From Streptomyces sp. ATexAB-D23 (GTDB lineage Bacteria; Actinomycetota; Actinomycetes; Streptomycetales; Streptomycetaceae), in the NCBI RefSeq assembly GCF_000373645.1, contig NZ_KB892057.1, positions 178,381 to 242,380 on the forward strand: a DNA stretch of 64,000 nt. The letters run 5' to 3'. Made by a program: the position numbers and the translations under genes. Positions 36,205 through 45,628 of this stretch are shown in pieces. Numbering within the stretch: position 1 is the stretch's first letter; each line of letters opens with the position of its first letter. The notes under the pieces were generated by a model. That model did no database searches. It was not told the DNA's origin and saw only the letters and a program-made list of their open reading frames with translations.

Positions 36205-37017
36205 TCAGTCGCGTACGCAGACGAAGATCGCGGTGCCCGGGATCAGGTTGCCGCGCAGCGGGGACCAGCCGCCCCACTCCTGGTCGTTCCAGGCGGGCCA
36301 CTCCGGCTCGACCAGGTCGGCCAGCCGGAAGCCGCCCGCCACCACGTCCCGCACCCGGTCGCCCAGCGTGCGGTGGTGCTCGACGTACACCGCCTCGCCC
36401 CGCTCGTCCTGCTCGACGTACGGGGTGCGGTCGAAGTAGGAGGCGGCCACCGACAGGCCCTCGGGCCCCGGCTCGTCCGGGAACGCCCAGCGGATGGGGT
36501 GCGTCACGGAGAAGACCCAGCGGCCGCCGGGCCGCAGCACCCGGTGGACCTCCCGGAAGACCTGGACCGGGTCGGCGACGAAGGGGACCGCGCCGTAGGC
36601 GGAGCAGGCCAGGTCGAAGGAGTTGTCCCGGAAGGGCAGCCGCCCGGCGTCCGCCTCGACCAGCGGGACGTCCTCGCCGATGCGCAGGGCGTGCTGGAGC
36701 TGGCGGTGGGAGAGGTCAAGGGCGACCGGGCGGGCGCCCCGCGCGGCCAGCCAGCGCGAGCACTGCGCCGCGCCGGCGCCGATCTCCAGGACGTCGAGGT
36801 CCTTCAGCGCGGCGGCGGGGCCGAGGAGTCCGGCATCCGCCTCGTCCAGGCCCTCCGGGCCCCAGACGAAGCGGTCGTCACCGAGGAAGGCGCCGTGGTC
36901 GCTCTGGTATTCGTCGGCGTTGCGGTCCCACCAGCCGCGGCTGGCCCGGCTGCTCTCCGTCCCGCCCGCGTTCCGGCGTGTCGCCTCGGGTTCGGCGGCG
37001 TACATCTCTTGGCTCAT
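36205..37017 (-). CDS. class I SAM-dependent methyltransferase
   Basis: A 270-residue methyltransferase. Motif I is VLEIGAGAAQCSRWLA, the post-I acidic residue is in ALDLSHRQL, and motif II/III is FDLACSAYGAVPFV. The region around RPGGRWVFSVTHPIRWAFPD is typical of UbiE/Methyltransf_11 enzymes. A conserved methyltransferase of this kind sits beside rpsA in Streptomyces chromosomes. The substrate is unknown. It lies 49 bases upstream of hrpB's start on the same strand, in probable read-through relation. Confidence 0.9.
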   Translation of the reverse strand: MSQEMYAAEPEATRRNAGGTESSRASRGWWDRNADEYQSDHGAFLGDDRFVWGPEGLDEADAGLLGPAAALKDLDVLEIGAGAAQCSRWLAARGARPVALDLSHRQLQHALRIGEDVPLVEADAGRLPFRDNSFDLACSAYGAVPFVADPVQVFREVHRVLRPGGRWVFSVTHPIRWAFPDEPGPEGLSVAASYFDRTPYVEQDERGEAVYVEHHRTLGDRVRDVVAGGFRLADLVEPEWPAWNDQEWGGWSPLRGNLIPGTAIFVCVRD

Positions 37018-37187
37018 CGTGTCCGTCGTTGTAGTTTGCCTTCACCCCGTCGTACGCGGTACGTACCAAGGGGGCCTGTGGAGTGCGGGACCCGTGTGTC
37101 CGGACTTCGCCGGGGCCGATCCGGCCTCGGTGAACCCGAGTTGTGCCGGGTATGGGTCGTTCCGCCCGTGGTGTGCGCCTTCGCGCA

Positions 37188-37216
37188 TTGACCCTGCCTT
37201 GCTGCCCCCGTATGCT
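37188..37216 (+). promoter_or_regulatory. rpsA promoter (TTGACC-17-TATGCT)
   Basis: TTGACC at 37188-37193 and TATGCT at 37211-37216 with a 17-base spacer make the clearest housekeeping-sigma promoter in the window. Transcription would start near 37223, giving a leader of about 190 bases before rpsA. Confidence 0.8.
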
Positions 37217-37413
37217 ACAAGTTGCGCTGCGAGCCTGCGCGCCTCAGACCTAGCAGGCCGCGCTCGCATCTGTTGTATGTCCCCTCGGTTCACGAGGCGC
37301 CTCCCGGACACGGGCTGGGTGCTTCCCAGGCTGTCCGGCTTATGCAGAGGCGATACGGGTTCACGGCGTAGCAGTACCTACGACTCACTGTCCGTACCGG
37401 AGCCCTTTCCCAC
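37217..37413 (+). other. long structured 5' leader of rpsA
   Basis: About 190 transcribed bases precede rpsA, and they can fold. GCGAGC (37229-37234) can pair with GCTCGC (37262-37267), and TACAA/TTGTA (37216-37220/37273-37277) could close the stem. A competing inner hairpin, GCCTGC/GCAGGC, is at 37233-37238/37253-37258. Mutually exclusive stems suggest translational or transcriptional feedback, as known for r-protein genes. The remainder of the 396-base gap (37018-37187) shows no gene. Confidence 0.45.
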
Positions 37414-38925
37414 ATGACGAGCAGCACCGAGACCACCGCCACCACTCCGCAGGTTGCGGTCAACGACATCGGCGACGCGGACGCGTTCCTCGCGGCGATC
37501 GACGAGACGATCAAGTACTTCAACGACGGCGACATCGTTGACGGTGTCATCGTCAAGGTTGACCGGGACGAGGTTCTCCTCGACATCGGTTACAAGACCG
37601 AAGGCGTCATCCCGAGCCGCGAGCTCTCGATCAAGCACGACGTCGACCCGAACGAGGTCGTCAAGGTCGGTGACGAGATCGAGGCCCTGGTTCTCCAGAA
37701 GGAGGACAAGGAAGGCCGCCTGATCCTCTCGAAGAAGCGCGCTCAGTACGAGCGTGCCTGGGGCACCATCGAGAAGATCAAGGAAGAAGACGGCATCGTC
37801 ACCGGTACCGTCATCGAGGTCGTCAAGGGTGGTCTCATCCTCGACATCGGCCTCCGCGGCTTCCTGCCGGCGTCGCTCGTCGAGATGCGCCGCGTCCGCG
37901 ACCTCCAGCCGTACGTGGGCAAGGAGCTCGAAGCCAAGATCATCGAGCTGGACAAGAACCGCAACAACGTGGTCCTGTCCCGCCGTGCCTGGCTCGAGCA
38001 GACCCAGTCCGAGGTCCGCCAGACGTTCCTCACGACCCTCCAGAAGGGTCAGGTCCGCTCCGGCGTCGTCTCCTCGATCGTCAACTTCGGTGCCTTCGTG
38101 GACCTGGGTGGCGTCGACGGTCTGGTGCACGTCTCCGAGCTGTCCTGGAAGCACATCGACCACCCCTCCGAGGTTGTCGAGGTCGGCCAGGAAGTCACCG
38201 TCGAGGTCCTCGACGTCGACATGGACCGCGAGCGCGTGTCCCTGTCGCTCAAGGCGACGCAGGAAGACCCGTGGCAGCAGTTCGCCCGTACGCACCAGAT
38301 CGGGCAGGTCGTTCCCGGTAAGGTCACCAAGCTCGTTCCGTTCGGTGCGTTCGTGCGCGTCGACGAGGGCATCGAGGGCCTGGTCCACATCTCCGAGCTG
38401 GCCGAGCGCCACGTGGAGATCCCGGAGCAGGTCGTCCAGGTCAACGACGAGATCTTCGTCAAGGTCATCGACATCGACCTGGAGCGCCGTCGCATCAGCC
38501 TCTCGCTGAAGCAGGCCAACGAGTCCTTCGGTGGCGACCCGGCCTCGGTCGAGTTCGACCCGACCCTGTACGGCATGGCCGCGTCCTACGACGACCAGGG
38601 CAACTACATCTACCCCGAGGGCTTCGACCCCGAGACCAACGACTGGCTCGAGGGCTTCGAGGCTCAGCGCGAGATCTGGGAGACCCAGTACGCCGAGGCG
38701 CAGCAGCGCTTCGAGCAGCACCAGGCCCAGGTCATCAAGTCCCGCGAGGCCGACGAGGCCGCTGCCGCCGAGGGCGCTGCCGCCCCCGCCGGCAACGCCC
38801 CGGCCGCCTCGGGCGGCAGCGGTGGCGGCTCGTACTCCTCGGAGTCGGCGGACAACTCCGGCGCCCTGGCGTCGGACGAGGCCCTTGCCGCTCTGCGCGA
38901 GAAGCTGGCGGGCGGCCAGAGCTGA
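37414..38925 (+). CDS. rpsA: 30S ribosomal protein S1
   Basis: A 503-residue protein with four S1 RNA-binding domains at about residues 36-105, 120-190, 205-275 and 290-363. The last two are the best conserved (VNFGAFVDLGGVDGLVHVSE and PFGAFVRVDEGIEGLVHISE). It brings mRNA to the small ribosomal subunit. The C-terminal region is a Gln/Glu helix followed by an Ala/Gly/Ser-rich tail, the usual actinobacterial form with four rather than six domains. It has its own strong promoter and terminator. Confidence 0.98.
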   Translation: MTSSTETTATTPQVAVNDIGDADAFLAAIDETIKYFNDGDIVDGVIVKVDRDEVLLDIGYKTEGVIPSRELSIKHDVDPNEVVKVGDEIEALVLQKEDKEGRLILSKKRAQYERAWGTIEKIKEEDGIVTGTVIEVVKGGLILDIGLRGFLPASLVEMRRVRDLQPYVGKELEAKIIELDKNRNNVVLSRRAWLEQTQSEVRQTFLTTLQKGQVRSGVVSSIVNFGAFVDLGGVDGLVHVSELSWKHIDHPSEVVEVGQEVTVEVLDVDMDRERVSLSLKATQEDPWQQFARTHQIGQVVPGKVTKLVPFGAFVRVDEGIEGLVHISELAERHVEIPEQVVQVNDEIFVKVIDIDLERRRISLSLKQANESFGGDPASVEFDPTLYGMAASYDDQGNYIYPEGFDPETNDWLEGFEAQREIWETQYAEAQQRFEQHQAQVIKSREADEAAAAEGAAAPAGNAPAASGGSGGGSYSSESADNSGALASDEALAALREKLAGGQS

Positions 38926-38970
38926 AGCTCTGACCTTCCGGCCGGTCATCGGCTGCGGTCGTAGGTGACC

Positions 38971-39004
38971 GTGAGGCCCGCTCCCTCCGGGGAGCGGGCC
39001 TCAC
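38971..39004. terminator. terminator between rpsA and the beta-helix gene
   Basis: A perfect 14-bp stem (GTGAGGCCCGCTCC at 38971-38984 with 38991-39004) and a six-base loop lie between the converging genes and can serve both. Confidence 0.9.
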
Positions 39005-39014
39005 GCGTTTCCGG

Positions 39015-39977
39015 CTACGGGGTCACCGGGATGTTGGTCAGCCCGTTGCCCCCGGTGACGGTGTTGCTCGCGTAGACCGTCGTGGGGCAACTCGCGCTGT
39101 AGTTGGTGACGTTGAACGCGATTCGCTTGTCGCCGCCGGCGCCGCTCAGGTCCGAGGTGTTGTTCTTGAAGACGGTCCCGCAGCCCCAGCCGCTCTGCTG
39201 GGTGTGCGTCTCGTAGCCGTTGTTGGTCGTACGGGTGCCGTGGTTGCCCTCGACCAGGACGTCGTTGCCCTTCACGTCGACCCAGGAGTCGTCGTAGTTG
39301 GCGCCGGTCAGGCCGCTGCCGTCGAAGGTGTTGCCGATGACGCGGGTCCCGGTGGTGCCCTCCTTGATGTCGACGTTCTCGCCGCCGACGTCCGGCCCGA
39401 TCGTGTTGTTCACTATGTGCACCCTGTCGCTGTTGTCGGAGAGGTCGCCCGCCGTGCCGACGTAGACGCCCTCACCCATGCCGCGGCCGTTGTGTCCGGT
39501 GTCGTAGATCCGCGAGTCCCGGATGACGCCGTCGCTGCTGGACGTACGGAAGTGGACGCCCTCCATGTCGAGGTCGTGCACGGTCACCGATTCGATGACC
39601 ACGCCGTTCGCGCCGTCGGTCACGATGCCCTTCTGGCCACCGGTGACGGTGACGCCGCGCACCGTCCAGTACGAGGCGCCGTTGAGGTGCAGCCCGTAGC
39701 CGCCGCCGGCCGTCAGGACCGCCCCGGCGGAGCCGGTGAGCGTGATGCGCGCGGAGGCGGTCGCGGGGACGAGCGCCTTGAAGTTCCCGGTGTACGTGCC
39801 GTCCGCGAGGTGGATCGTGTCGCCGGGGGCGACGGCGGTCAGCGCCGCCTTGAGCTGGGCGGCGGTGCTCACCTCGATGACGGTCGCCGCGCCGGCGCTG
39901 CCGGCGCAGCCGAGGACCAGGCCGCCGGTGGCGAGTGCGGTGCTCAGCAGGGCGGGGAGGAGAGTGCGGGTGCGCAT
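39015..39977 (-). CDS. secreted right-handed beta-helix (pectate-lyase-like) protein
   Basis: A 320-residue exported protein. The signal peptide (residues 1-31) is followed by a parallel beta-helix with regularly spaced turns: GDTIHLADGTYTG, GVVIESVTVHDLDMEG, DGVIRDSRIYDTGHNG, VHIVNNTIGPD and TRVIGNTFDGSG. This fold belongs to polysaccharide lyases and related carbohydrate-active proteins; no diagnostic catalytic residues can be assigned. The signal contains LVLGC, which could be a lipobox, so it may be a lipoprotein instead of a freely secreted protein. The start at 39977 has AAGG upstream. Confidence 0.85.
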   Translation of the reverse strand: MRTRTLLPALLSTALATGGLVLGCAGSAGAATVIEVSTAAQLKAALTAVAPGDTIHLADGTYTGNFKALVPATASARITLTGSAGAVLTAGGGYGLHLNGASYWTVRGVTVTGGQKGIVTDGANGVVIESVTVHDLDMEGVHFRTSSSDGVIRDSRIYDTGHNGRGMGEGVYVGTAGDLSDNSDRVHIVNNTIGPDVGGENVDIKEGTTGTRVIGNTFDGSGLTGANYDDSWVDVKGNDVLVEGNHGTRTTNNGYETHTQQSGWGCGTVFKNNTSDLSGAGGDKRIAFNVTNYSASCPTTVYASNTVTGGNGLTNIPVTP

Positions 39978-40131
39978 GGGGGGCCTTCCCGTGAAGGGGT
40001 GCGGATGTTCTGGCACTTGAGACTTCCCCGCGGCGAAGATCGGCAAGTTCCGTCCGGGAAAGGGGTGCGCACGGGAATGCCCGTGATCCGCGGGACGTTC
40101 TTCCCCAGGAACACAAGGAGGAGCGGTAACC

Positions 40132-41070
40132 GTGCCTGATCCGCAGAGTTTGTACGAATGGGAGCCGAAGGGCCTGGCTGTCGTCGACATGGCGCTCGCC
40201 CAGGAGTCGGCCGGCCTGGTCATGCTCTACCACTTCGAGGGATACATCGACGCGGGTGAGACGGGTGAGCAGATCGTCGACGGCCTGCTCGAATCGCTGC
40301 CGCACCAGGTCGTGGCGCGCTTCGACCACGACCGTCTCGTCGACTACCGCGCACGGCGCCCGCTGCTGACCTTCAAGCGCGACCGCTGGTCGTCGTACGC
40401 GACCCCGACCCTGGACGTCCGCGTGGTCCAGGACGCCACCGGGGCGCCGTTCCTGCTGCTGTCCGGGCCGGAACCGGACGTCGAGTGGGAGAGGTTCGCC
40501 GCCGCCGTCGAGGAGATCGTGGAGCGGCTCGGTGTCCGCCTCGCGGTCAACTTCCACGGCATCCCGATGGGCGTTCCGCACACCCGCCCCGTCGGCATCA
40601 CCCCGCACGGCAACCGCACCGACCTGACCCCCGGCCACCGCAGCCCCTTCGAGGAGGCGCAGGTGCCCGGCTCCGCCGAGGCGCTGGTCGAGTTCCGCCT
40701 GATGGAGGCCGGACACGACGTGCTGGGCGTCGCCGCCCATGTGCCGCACTACGTGGCCCGCTCCTCCTACCCCGACGCCGCGCTCACCGCGCTGGAGACG
40801 ATCACGGCCGCGACCGGCCTGGTCCTGCCCACCGTCGCGCACGCCCTGCGCACCGAGGCGCACCGCACCCAGACCGAGATCGACCGCCAGATCGACCAGG
40901 GCGACGAGGAGCTGGTCTCGCTGGTCGAGGGCCTTGAGCACCAGTACGACGCGGTCGCGGGCGCCGAGACCCGGGGCAACCTGGTCGCCGAACCGGCGGA
41001 CCTGCCGTCCGCCGACGAGATCGGCCTCGAATTCGAGAAGTTCCTCGCCGAACGCGAGGGGGACGTCTGA
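40132..41070 (+). CDS. PAC2-family protein (proteasome assembly chaperone-like)
   Basis: A 312-residue PAC2-domain protein. The start region LYEWEPKG, the [20 protein letters not shown] segment and [18 protein letters not shown] are characteristic of the actinobacterial family. Streptomyces has a proteasome, and eukaryotic PAC2 helps proteasome assembly, but the bacterial role is unproven. GTG start at 40132 has a near-perfect AAGGAGGAG ribosome site. Confidence 0.88.
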   Translation: MPDPQSLYEWEPKGLAVVDMALAQESAGLVMLYHFEGYIDAGETGEQIVDGLLESLPHQVVARFDHDRLVDYRARRPLLTFKRDRWSSYATPTLDVRVVQDATGAPFLLLSGPEPDVEWERFAAAVEEIVERLGVRLAVNFHGIPMGVPHTRPVGITPHGNRTDLTPGHRSPFEEAQVPGSAEALVEFRLMEAGHDVLGVAAHVPHYVARSSYPDAALTALETITAATGLVLPTVAHALRTEAHRTQTEIDRQIDQGDEELVSLVEGLEHQYDAVAGAETRGNLVAEPADLPSADEIGLEFEKFLAEREGDV

Positions 41071-41127
41071 GCCGCGCCGCCGCCCCGCCCCTGGGTCCCC
41101 CGGGCGGCGGGCACTAGGCTGCCGCCC

Positions 41128-41730
41128 ATGCTGAAAGTGGGCCTGACCGGTGGCATCGGCGCCGGCAAGAGCGAAGTGTCCCGGCTGCTCGTCGGCCATG
41201 GAGCCGTCCTCATCGACGCGGACCGGATCGCCCGCGAGGTGGTCGAGCCCGGCACCCCGGGCCTGGCCGCCGTCGTCGCCGAGTTCGGCTCCGGCATCCT
41301 GACTCCGGAAGGCACCCTGGACCGGCCCGCGCTCGGCTCCATCGTCTTCGCCGACCGTGATCGGCTCGCCGCGCTCAACGCGATCGTCCACCCCCTCGTC
41401 GGCGCCCGTTCCGCCGAGCTGGAGAAGGCCGCCGGGCCCGGCTCCGTCGTCGTCCACGACGTGCCGCTCCTCACCGAGAACGGCCTCGCCCCCCTCTACG
41501 ACCTGGTCGTCGTGGTCGACGCCGCCCCGGAGACCCAGCTCGACCGGCTCGTACGGCTGCGCGGCATGACCGAGGCGGACGCCCGCGCCCGTATGGCCGC
41601 CCAGGCCACCCGCGAGCAGCGGTGCGCGGTGGCGGATCTGGTCATCGACAACGACGGGCCGGTCGAGGAGCTGGAGGCTCGGGTGCGTACGGTCTGGGCG
41701 GAGCTGGAACGGCGGTCCGAGGCCGCCTGA
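41128..41730 (+). CDS. coaE: dephospho-CoA kinase
   Basis: A 200-residue kinase for the last step of coenzyme A synthesis (ATP-dependent phosphorylation of the 3'-hydroxyl of dephospho-CoA). The P-loop [12 protein letters not shown] is at residues 7-18, the substrate motif [13 protein letters not shown] follows, and the lid-region arginine segment is [11 protein letters not shown]. Length is standard; some actinobacterial CoaE proteins carry an extra C-terminal domain that is absent here. Confidence 0.96.
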   Translation: MLKVGLTGGIGAGKSEVSRLLVGHGAVLIDADRIAREVVEPGTPGLAAVVAEFGSGILTPEGTLDRPALGSIVFADRDRLAALNAIVHPLVGARSAELEKAAGPGSVVVHDVPLLTENGLAPLYDLVVVVDAAPETQLDRLVRLRGMTEADARARMAAQATREQRCAVADLVIDNDGPVEELEARVRTVWAELERRSEAA

Positions 41731-41813
41731 CCCCGGGGCCGGAATACCGGCGGGCGGGCCGATGTTCACCCCGGAACGGACGAGTCCCGCGAGGACGACG
41801 GAAGGATGCGACC

Positions 41814-42179
41814 GTGCCCGAGAGGAACCCGGAGACCGACGTCATCGACTTCCGCGCGGCCGAGCAGCTGCTCGCCGCGCGCGACCCCCGGGGCGCCGTG
41901 CGGCTGCTGGACTCGGTGATCGCCGCCCACCCCGAGAACACCGCGGCCCGGCTGCTGCGCGCCCGCGCGTTCTTCGCCGCCGCGCAGCTGCGCCCCGCCG
42001 AGCTGGAATTCGAGCTGGTGCTGGAGCGGGAGCCGGACAACGCCTTCGCTCACTTCGCCCTCGCCCGCACCTTCGAGCGTTCCGGCCACCCGGAGCGGGC
42101 CGTCCGCCACTTCCGGCTGGCCGCCGCGCTCGACCCGAAGCCGGAGTACCTGCGAGCGGCCCGCTTCGACAGCCCTTAG
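41814..42179 (+). CDS. tetratricopeptide repeat protein
   Basis: A 121-residue protein made of about three TPR helical hairpins (AARLLRARAFFAAAQLRPAE, AFAHFALARTFERSGHPERA). It is probably a protein-protein interaction module; partners are unknown. The GTG at 41814 follows GAAGGA by 7 bases. It ends overlapping the convergent DUF6343 gene by four bases. A gene of this kind following coaE is a familiar Streptomyces arrangement. Confidence 0.85.
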   Translation: MPERNPETDVIDFRAAEQLLAARDPRGAVRLLDSVIAAHPENTAARLLRARAFFAAAQLRPAELEFELVLEREPDNAFAHFALARTFERSGHPERAVRHFRLAAALDPKPEYLRAARFDSP

Positions 42180-42424
42180 GGCCTGTCCGGCGGATCAGGG
42201 CCCGAGCGGCCCGGCTGGCCGCCTCTGCGCAGGCGGTACACCACCACGCACAGGTCCACGAGGATCAGCGCGAGCAGCACCCCGCAGGCGACGGCCCAGC
42301 CGGTGCGGCCGTTCACCGCGAAGGCGGTCACGCCGAAGACGGCCCAGGCCAGTCCCCACAGACTGAGCCAGAGCCGCATCCGCAGGGGGCTGCGGGCGGT
42401 CGTTGGTTCCTTACCGGTACGCAT
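42176..42424 (-). CDS. DUF6343 small membrane protein
   Basis: An 82-residue protein with two transmembrane segments (LWLSLWGLAWAVFGVTAFAV and TGWAVACGVLLALILVDLCV) and a Pro/Gly-rich cytoplasmic tail. The MRTGxEPxTARSxLRMR opening matches the Streptomyces DUF6343 family. Function unknown. Confidence 0.8.
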   Translation of the reverse strand: MRTGKEPTTARSPLRMRLWLSLWGLAWAVFGVTAFAVNGRTGWAVACGVLLALILVDLCVVVYRLRRGGQPGRSGPDPPDRP

Positions 42425-42478
42425 GGCATCGCCTCACCTACCAGCATGGACCCGTGGCGGCGTATGCGCAGCAAGGGA

Positions 42479-42507
42479 CCGGCCCCCGGCTCGCCGCCGG
42501 GGGCCGG
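42479..42507 (-). terminator. terminator of the secreted phosphatase gene
   Basis: A perfect 12-bp stem (CCGGCCCCCGGC at 42479-42490 with 42496-42507) and a five-base loop lie 10 bases beyond the phosphatase stop on the minus strand. Confidence 0.85.
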
Positions 42508-42516
42508 CCGGACGGT

Positions 42517-43596
42517 TCAGGCGGTCAGCATCCTGGCCCGCAGCGTCTCCACGGTCGCCGCGTCGAGCTTCAGCCCCTCGCGTACGTACGTGTCGAAGTC
42601 GCCGTAGATGTGGTCCACCTCCGCGAACGCGGCGCGCAGCCAGTCCAGTTCGACGGCCTTCGGGTTGCCGGTGTACTCGTTGCTGGCGAGGAAGTCCGCT
42701 TCGACCGTCTCCCGGGGGACCCCGAGCAGGGTCAGCAGGACGGCGGTGCCCCAGCCGGTGCGGTCCTTGCCGGCGCTGCAGTGGAAGACCGTGGCTCCCG
42801 AGGTGTTCGTGGTGACGGCCGTGACCAGGTCGTGGAAGGCGTAGTCCGCGCCCACGAAGTTGACCATGAACGGGTAGCCGATGGACTGGCCCAGGTTGGA
42901 GGAGCCGGAGAAGAGACCTGCGGCGATGGCCTCGGCCAGGGTCATGAGGGCCGAGTCGTGGAAGCGGATGCCGTGGGCGAGCGAGACGACGTCGGCGACC
43001 TGGTAGGTGACGCCCGCGGGCAGCCGGTCGGGGTCGTCGTGGCGCTCCATGGCGTTGCGCAGGTCCACGTCGAGCGTGAGGTTCTGGGAGACCAGCCGCT
43101 GCTGGTCGGCGTCGGTGAGACCGCTCAGCTTGTTGGAGCGGTAGACGAGACCGGGGCGGACCCAGTGCCCGTCCGTGGTGCGGTAGCCGCCGATGTCCCG
43201 GAAGTTGCGGGCCGACTCCAGGCCGAGCGACCGGTCGGCGACGACCAGGGGGCTCCCGCTGTCCGGGACCAGCCGGAAGTACCAGCGCCCCGCCTCCGGG
43301 AGCGTCCCCGGCGCGACGGTCAGCGAGCCGGTGCCCGCCGCCGTGCCGAGCGCGGTGCCGGTGGTGGCGTCGGGCGAGGTCACGGCGGTGACGGTCACCG
43401 ATCCGGCGGGCGAGGCCCAGGACAGGGCGTAACCCCCGTCGGCGGCGCGCGCGGCGGTGGCGGCGGTGAACGGTACGGCGGACTGCGCGACGGCCGACGC
43501 GGCGGCGGGCGGCGCGGCGAACGCGGCCGGCGCCATGGCCGTACCGGTGAGGAGGGCGGCCGCGAGGACGGCTCCGGCTATGCGGTGCGTACGCAT
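42517..43596 (-). CDS. secreted tyrosine-protein phosphatase
   Basis: A 359-residue exported phosphatase. A signal peptide (about 30 residues, ending AAFAAPP) precedes a beta-sandwich-like region of about 90 residues. The catalytic domain carries RNFRDIGGYRTTDG and the P-loop HCSAGKDRTG with its nucleophilic cysteine; this is the Y_phosphatase3 type also found in mycobacterial PtpB. It acts outside the cell, possibly on phosphorylated peptides, lipids or inositides. ATG at 43596 is chosen because the upstream extension is not signal-like. The 37-base gap to the upstream hydrolase gene suggests an operon. Confidence 0.9.
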   Translation of the reverse strand: MRTHRIAGAVLAAALLTGTAMAPAAFAAPPAAASAVAQSAVPFTAATAARAADGGYALSWASPAGSVTVTAVTSPDATTGTALGTAAGTGSLTVAPGTLPEAGRWYFRLVPDSGSPLVVADRSLGLESARNFRDIGGYRTTDGHWVRPGLVYRSNKLSGLTDADQQRLVSQNLTLDVDLRNAMERHDDPDRLPAGVTYQVADVVSLAHGIRFHDSALMTLAEAIAAGLFSGSSNLGQSIGYPFMVNFVGADYAFHDLVTAVTTNTSGATVFHCSAGKDRTGWGTAVLLTLLGVPRETVEADFLASNEYTGNPKAVELDWLRAAFAEVDHIYGDFDTYVREGLKLDAATVETLRARMLTA

Positions 43597-43633
43597 GGTG
43601 CTCCTTGTCTGGTCCCTGCGGACAGGGGAGGCG

Positions 43634-45625
43634 TCAGGAGGTCGGTGTGGCGGTGCACGGGGTGGTGCCGCAGACATTGATGACACGGCCGGTGGTCAGG
43701 AAGGTGGCCTTCTGCTGACGCGCGGCGGGCGAGTTGCGGGGATCTTCGTGCGGGTCGTGCCCGTAGGCGGGCCCGGTGGGCGGGGTGTTGGTGACGGGCG
43801 GCGTGGGCGTGCCGCTGTCCCAGACGGTCATGGCCGAGCCCCGGTAGGGCAGTTGGCCGAGGCCGATACGGCCGATGCCCCAGTACGGGACGGTGTCCGG
43901 GCTGCGGCCGGCGGCGAGCGCGGGGGAGAGGAGCCGGGCACCGATGGTCCGGGCCTGGACGTCGGCCGCCGCGTTCGCGACCTGGTGGTCGCCGTACGCG
44001 ATGTGCATCAGGACCTGGTGGTGGTCGGTGAGGTGGTTCGCGTACGCGTTGGTCTCGCCCCGGTCCCAGACCATCTGGAAAAGCTGGAGGACCAGTTGCT
44101 GGCGCAGCTTGTCCGGGTAGGCGGCGTCCAGGACCTGCTGGAACGGGGCGAAGTCGGCGCTGCGGTTGAGGAGCAGCCCGTAGTTCATGCCGGTGACGCC
44201 GAGCACTGCGCGCCGGATGTCGGACGAGGCGGCGACGAGGGCCCCGCCGAGGATGCCGCCCTGGCTGTTTCCGTCGTAGGCCAGGCCGTGCCGGATGTCG
44301 ACGAGCGGGCGTCCGGCGGCGGTGCGGAACGCCGGGTCGGTGGTCAGGCCCTTGGCGTGGATCAGGGCGCGGCCGAGGAACAGGGCGCCCAGCATGCCCT
44401 GTTCGCTGCGTTCGGGGACGGCCGGGAAGAGAGTCGGGTCGGCGAGCGCGGCCAGTACGACGGGGATGTCGTCCTTGGCCATGCCGATCCAGTCCGTCGC
44501 GCAGAAGGTGAAGTCGTGCTCGGCGGCCATGTCCTTGACGTTGCCGGCGCCCACCTCGTTGCGGGAGCCGAGCAGCCCGTGCCCGTAGAGCGAGGGCCGG
44601 GAGGGGGTACGGAAGGCGGCGCGCGGGATCTCGCAGCGGAAGGTGGCGAGCTGGGTGCCGTGCGGGAGCCTGCGCGGGGTGCCGTTCCGGTCGCGGTTCA
44701 GCACGGCACCGGGCGGGCCGCCCGGCTCGTCCAGATAGCCGGGGACGGTGATCTGCCCGGTGACCTCGCGGGCGATCCGGGGGTCCTGGTCCGCGGTGAA
44801 GTCGGCGACCTCGGTGACCGTGAAGTCGGGCGAGCGGTCACCGAGCCGGCGGAACGCGTCGTCGCGGATGGTGAAGAGGTCGCCGGTGAGATCGCGGGTG
44901 GAGGCGACCGTGAAGTCCCAGGCCAGATTGAGCCCCCGGGTGGAGACCCCGGCCCCGCGCAGGGCGGTCAGTGCGGGCCGCAGCCGGTCCTGGCGGGCGC
45001 GCAGCGGATCGTGCGCCGGCAGCCGCTTCCCGGCGACGGCGGCGAACGGGGCGGCGGCGGGGATCGTGCGGCCCGCGCCGTCCTTGAGCCGGCGCAGCGC
45101 CACGGCGTAGTGGTGGCCGTCGCGGAAGTTGCGGGCCGGGTGGATCAGCAGGGCGCGGCGGGCGGGGTCGGTGGCGTTGGCGTCGAGCTCCGCCCAGTAC
45201 GGCCACCGCTCACCGGTCGTGGTGTCCAGGAGGACGACCGGGGCGTCCCGGTCCAGGGAGCTGCCGATGCCGGTGAGCGGTGCGGCGCCGGTCCTGGCCA
45301 GGTCGAGGCCCGGCACCTGGGCGATCAGGGCGGAGCCGGGGGAGAAGCCGTCGGCCCGGTTCCAGGCGGCCGGGTCTACGGCCGTCCCGGTCGCGGGGCG
45401 GGGCAGGACGGAGGGGTCGAAGGCCACCCGGCGGCCCGTGTCGGTGCGCGGGTCCGGCCGGGTGTACCAGTCGTTGGGGAACGGCAGCAGGCACTCGGCG
45501 GGTGCCAGCGGGTCGCATCCCCCCGCCCGGGAAGGTCCCGCCGGTGCCGCGTGGGCGGGCGGGGCGAGGAGCGCGGCGGCGCCGAGCGCCGCCGCGAGCA
45601 GTCCGTGAAGGAGCCGCTGCCGCAC
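43634..45625 (-). CDS. large secreted alpha/beta-hydrolase-fold protein
   Basis: A 663-residue exported protein with a signal peptide (cleaved near APPAHAAP). Residues of about 35-180 resemble the N-terminal domain of bacterial lipases (ECLLPFPNDWY). The C-terminal hydrolase part has an oxyanion-type segment (YGHGLLGSRNEVG), a nucleophile elbow (DGNSQGGILGG) and a candidate catalytic histidine (YGDHQVAN). It probably hydrolyses an ester or lipid outside the cell; the substrate is unknown. GTG start at 45625 lies 3 bases after the SGNH hydrolase stop, so the two are co-translated. Confidence 0.72.
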   Translation of the reverse strand: MRQRLLHGLLAAALGAAALLAPPAHAAPAGPSRAGGCDPLAPAECLLPFPNDWYTRPDPRTDTGRRVAFDPSVLPRPATGTAVDPAAWNRADGFSPGSALIAQVPGLDLARTGAAPLTGIGSSLDRDAPVVLLDTTTGERWPYWAELDANATDPARRALLIHPARNFRDGHHYAVALRRLKDGAGRTIPAAAPFAAVAGKRLPAHDPLRARQDRLRPALTALRGAGVSTRGLNLAWDFTVASTRDLTGDLFTIRDDAFRRLGDRSPDFTVTEVADFTADQDPRIAREVTGQITVPGYLDEPGGPPGAVLNRDRNGTPRRLPHGTQLATFRCEIPRAAFRTPSRPSLYGHGLLGSRNEVGAGNVKDMAAEHDFTFCATDWIGMAKDDIPVVLAALADPTLFPAVPERSEQGMLGALFLGRALIHAKGLTTDPAFRTAAGRPLVDIRHGLAYDGNSQGGILGGALVAASSDIRRAVLGVTGMNYGLLLNRSADFAPFQQVLDAAYPDKLRQQLVLQLFQMVWDRGETNAYANHLTDHHQVLMHIAYGDHQVANAAADVQARTIGARLLSPALAAGRSPDTVPYWGIGRIGLGQLPYRGSAMTVWDSGTPTPPVTNTPPTGPAYGHDPHEDPRNSPAARQQKATFLTTGRVINVCGTTPCTATPTS

Positions 45626-45628
45626 GGG

